Below are positions 63,301 through 64,000 of a stretch of DNA of 64,000 nucleotides, piece by piece (position 1 is the first letter of the stretch; each line of letters begins with the position of its first letter). Both the position numbers and the translations under genes were made by a program. The notes under the pieces are model-generated. The model worked only from the letters and a program-made list of their open reading frames with translations, had not been told where the DNA came from and made no database searches. Where the stretch lies: assembly GCA_007844125.1 (NCBI GenBank), contig CM017568.1:10807732-10871731 (forward strand), given 5' to 3'. Origin of the DNA: Sinonovacula constricta. Taxonomy: Eukaryota; Mollusca; Bivalvia; Cardiida; Solecurtidae.

Positions 63301-63675
63301 TATTAAAGTAAGCAAACAGATTAAATGACAGACAACAATTTGTTCTAAGCAATATTCAACTGCTATTGTTTTTGAGAACGATTTTATGACATTTATGAAT
63401 ATTTTATATTTCATAATCTCCATAGGACCAGAAACCTTTGTTGTCGCTTACTTGATAATGAGGTCGGTGTTCCAGCTTCCTGTAAACGTTTCATCTCTCG
63501 TATGTACGAATGAATGTAGTCCTCGTCAGTGGTGACGTCATCAATGTGCGAGGTAATGACGTCATAGGCATACTTAAAAATCTCATCTGCGGTTTTTATG
63601 CTTCTGTGCGCTCCAAAAGGGTCGCCAGGCAACCAACATAACCATGGCATAAAGTTCACAATTCCCGTGACTGAG
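60172..63675 (-). CDS. CYP2-clan cytochrome P450, C-terminal half (gene continues beyond window)
   Basis: Four exons of a microsomal heme-thiolate monooxygenase: 63452-63675, 62236-62455, 60876-61096 and 60172-60356, in consistent phase (1, 2, 1). Motifs in order: [15 protein letters not shown] (CYP2-type region before helix G), I-helix [15 protein letters not shown] with the oxygen-activation AGSETT, ETLR (ExxR of helix K, split by an intron), ESFRPERF (PERF), and the heme-binding loop [11 protein letters not shown] with the Cys ligand. Together about 283 codons; the N-terminal anchor and roughly 200 residues lie right of 64000. No stop or frameshift interrupts it, so it looks functional. 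The CYP2 placement comes from motif style; the substrate cannot be told. Confidence 0.92.
60357..60875 (-). other. P450 last intron (GC-AG) with a SINE-B 3' half
   Basis: The SINE-B 3' half lies at 60690-60822 on the plus strand (GTGCGCAAGTGGTTCTACC, AACTGGGCGTCGCCAGTATG, TAAATAAAACAAC). The remainder is unremarkable. Confidence 0.6.
60876..61096 (-). CDS. P450 exon (K helix to start of heme loop), GC donor
   Basis: Acceptor TTGTTCCTATTTAG. Encodes [40 protein letters not shown] and [19 protein letters not shown], ending FVAFFLG. The donor is CTAG followed by GCAAGTCC: a GC-AG intron. The GC site is the one that preserves the invariant F-x-x-G-x-R-x-C-x-G heme motif; a GT two codons on would shift the frame. 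Confidence 0.92.
61152..61667 (+). mobile_element. MITE family 1 copy in a P450 intron, end interrupted by a SINE
   Basis: Start TAAAAGTGGAATCCGAAAGT; blocks AACAACCAAATAAATTGTTA, AACATGTACTTCCTATCAGA, AAACCACATGTCC, CGTCCGGATAATTCGGTCTG; then GACATGCTATCGTTACATGT just before SINE-B begins. The 3' terminal repeat is missing, consistent with SINE insertion into or beside it. Confidence 0.65.
61668..61885 (+). repeat. SINE-B, best copy
   Basis: Head GGCGTGGTGGTAGAGTCGAT (A box), TTAGCCTCTCACCGCGTAGA, TTCGAGTCCTGTTC (B box), body AGCTGGCCTGCGGTGCGCCG, AATACCCAGATATTTCCCTG, AAAATAGCTGGATAAAAC. Reference for the family in this window. Confidence 0.75.
61886..62130 (+). repeat. SINE-A-related copy adjoining SINE-B
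   Basis: B box CGGGTTCAAACCCCGG, then TAGTAGTGGCTTCCCTCCTA with ACGCTCGAG and CTCCTCGGTGTCAGTATAAT, matching the SINE-A body. The A box is lost and the 3' half is different. Directly follows SINE-B, so the pair may be a composite. Confidence 0.6.
62236..62455 (-). CDS. P450 exon (I helix)
   Basis: Acceptor TTCTGTTGTAG, donor GTTCGTG. Encodes [20 protein letters not shown], then [17 protein letters not shown] and [15 protein letters not shown] at the end joins G of the next exon to give the Arg of ExxR. Confidence 0.93.
62456..63451 (-). other. P450 intron with (GTTT)n at 62807-62848
   Basis: About ten TTTG/GTTT units at 62807-62848. No other gene recognised. Confidence 0.6.
63452..63675 (-). 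CDS. P450 exon (F-G/H region)
   Basis: Acceptor CATTCAATGCAG, donor GTAAGCG. Encodes [40 protein letters not shown] and [19 protein letters not shown]. It enters with one base, so the upstream exon ends in phase 2 outside the window. Confidence 0.88.
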
Positions 63676-64000
63676 CTGCATTGAATGGTTACATGTAATT
63701 ATAAATAGCTTACCCTTCACAAACTAAAAAATTCAATATTCTAAGGGATACATTGTATAAAATGATTAACTTATCGTCTTGAGGTTAAACGACGATGAGT
63801 AATAAATATTAAATAGTAAATATTTGTTGACATTACATTTAAGTCTCCCAACATATGTGGAACACTGTGGAAATTTCAACAATAGGATAGTGATAGTCCT
63901 GATTCGCTCACGTGAAGACCTAATGCTTTCAAATTTCAAATTTAAGACTAAATAAATGCATCTACTGTAGTCCTTACAAGCTATTTGTTTAGCAAAATAT
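63676..64000 (-). other. P450 intron at the window edge
   Basis: AT-rich; no exon visible before the window ends. Confidence 0.5.

Overview
This window is eukaryotic, AT-rich and repeat-dense. The genes have introns with GT-AG borders and agree with one another in phase. Their families are a fibrinogen-related domain protein, a claudin-like tetraspan protein, an MGAT4-type N-acetylglucosaminyltransferase and a CYP2-clan cytochrome P450. tRNA-derived SINEs, short inverted-repeat transposons and very long minisatellites fill the rest. The best inference is a lophotrochozoan, most likely a bivalve mollusc. That is based on gene families and repeat style, not on a database match.

Layout. (1) 172-803 (+): last exon of a fibrinogen-related gene, with a decayed fragment of the same domain at 4249-4345. 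(2) 18945 down to 7119 (-): a claudin/PMP22-like membrane protein that I reassembled from five exons; every exon phase agrees and the sum is 711 nt (236 codons plus stop). Its 8.1 kb third (protein-coding) intron splits at exon 5 and holds 48-bp, 42-bp and 47-bp minisatellites (24, 15 and about 70 units). Its last exon runs into a 62-bp minisatellite. (3) 18946-38000: no convincing gene; microsatellites, minisatellites, several MITE families and SINEs. (4) 46903 down to 38564 (-): MGAT4-like gene. Its first coding intron is about 95% a 32-bp minisatellite whose unit is the 3' splice site of the next exon, and a 28-bp array starts about 30 bp after its stop codon. (5) 46904-59765: repeats, including a 21-bp array that reverses orientation, an hAT-like MITE and SINEs, plus a possible untranslated first exon near 55 kb. 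(6) 60172 to beyond the window end (-): the C-terminal half of a CYP2-like P450 with one GC-AG intron; its 3' flank is a MITE and two of its introns carry SINEs.

The genes belong to unrelated pathways (cell junction/membrane, N-glycan branching, oxidative metabolism, lectin-like recognition), and I see no co-ordinated system. The most unusual signal is structural. Two different genes have minisatellites whose repeat unit is a piece of the exon edge itself, a third array hugs a stop codon, and one MITE copy has had two of its own internal segments expanded into separate tandem arrays.
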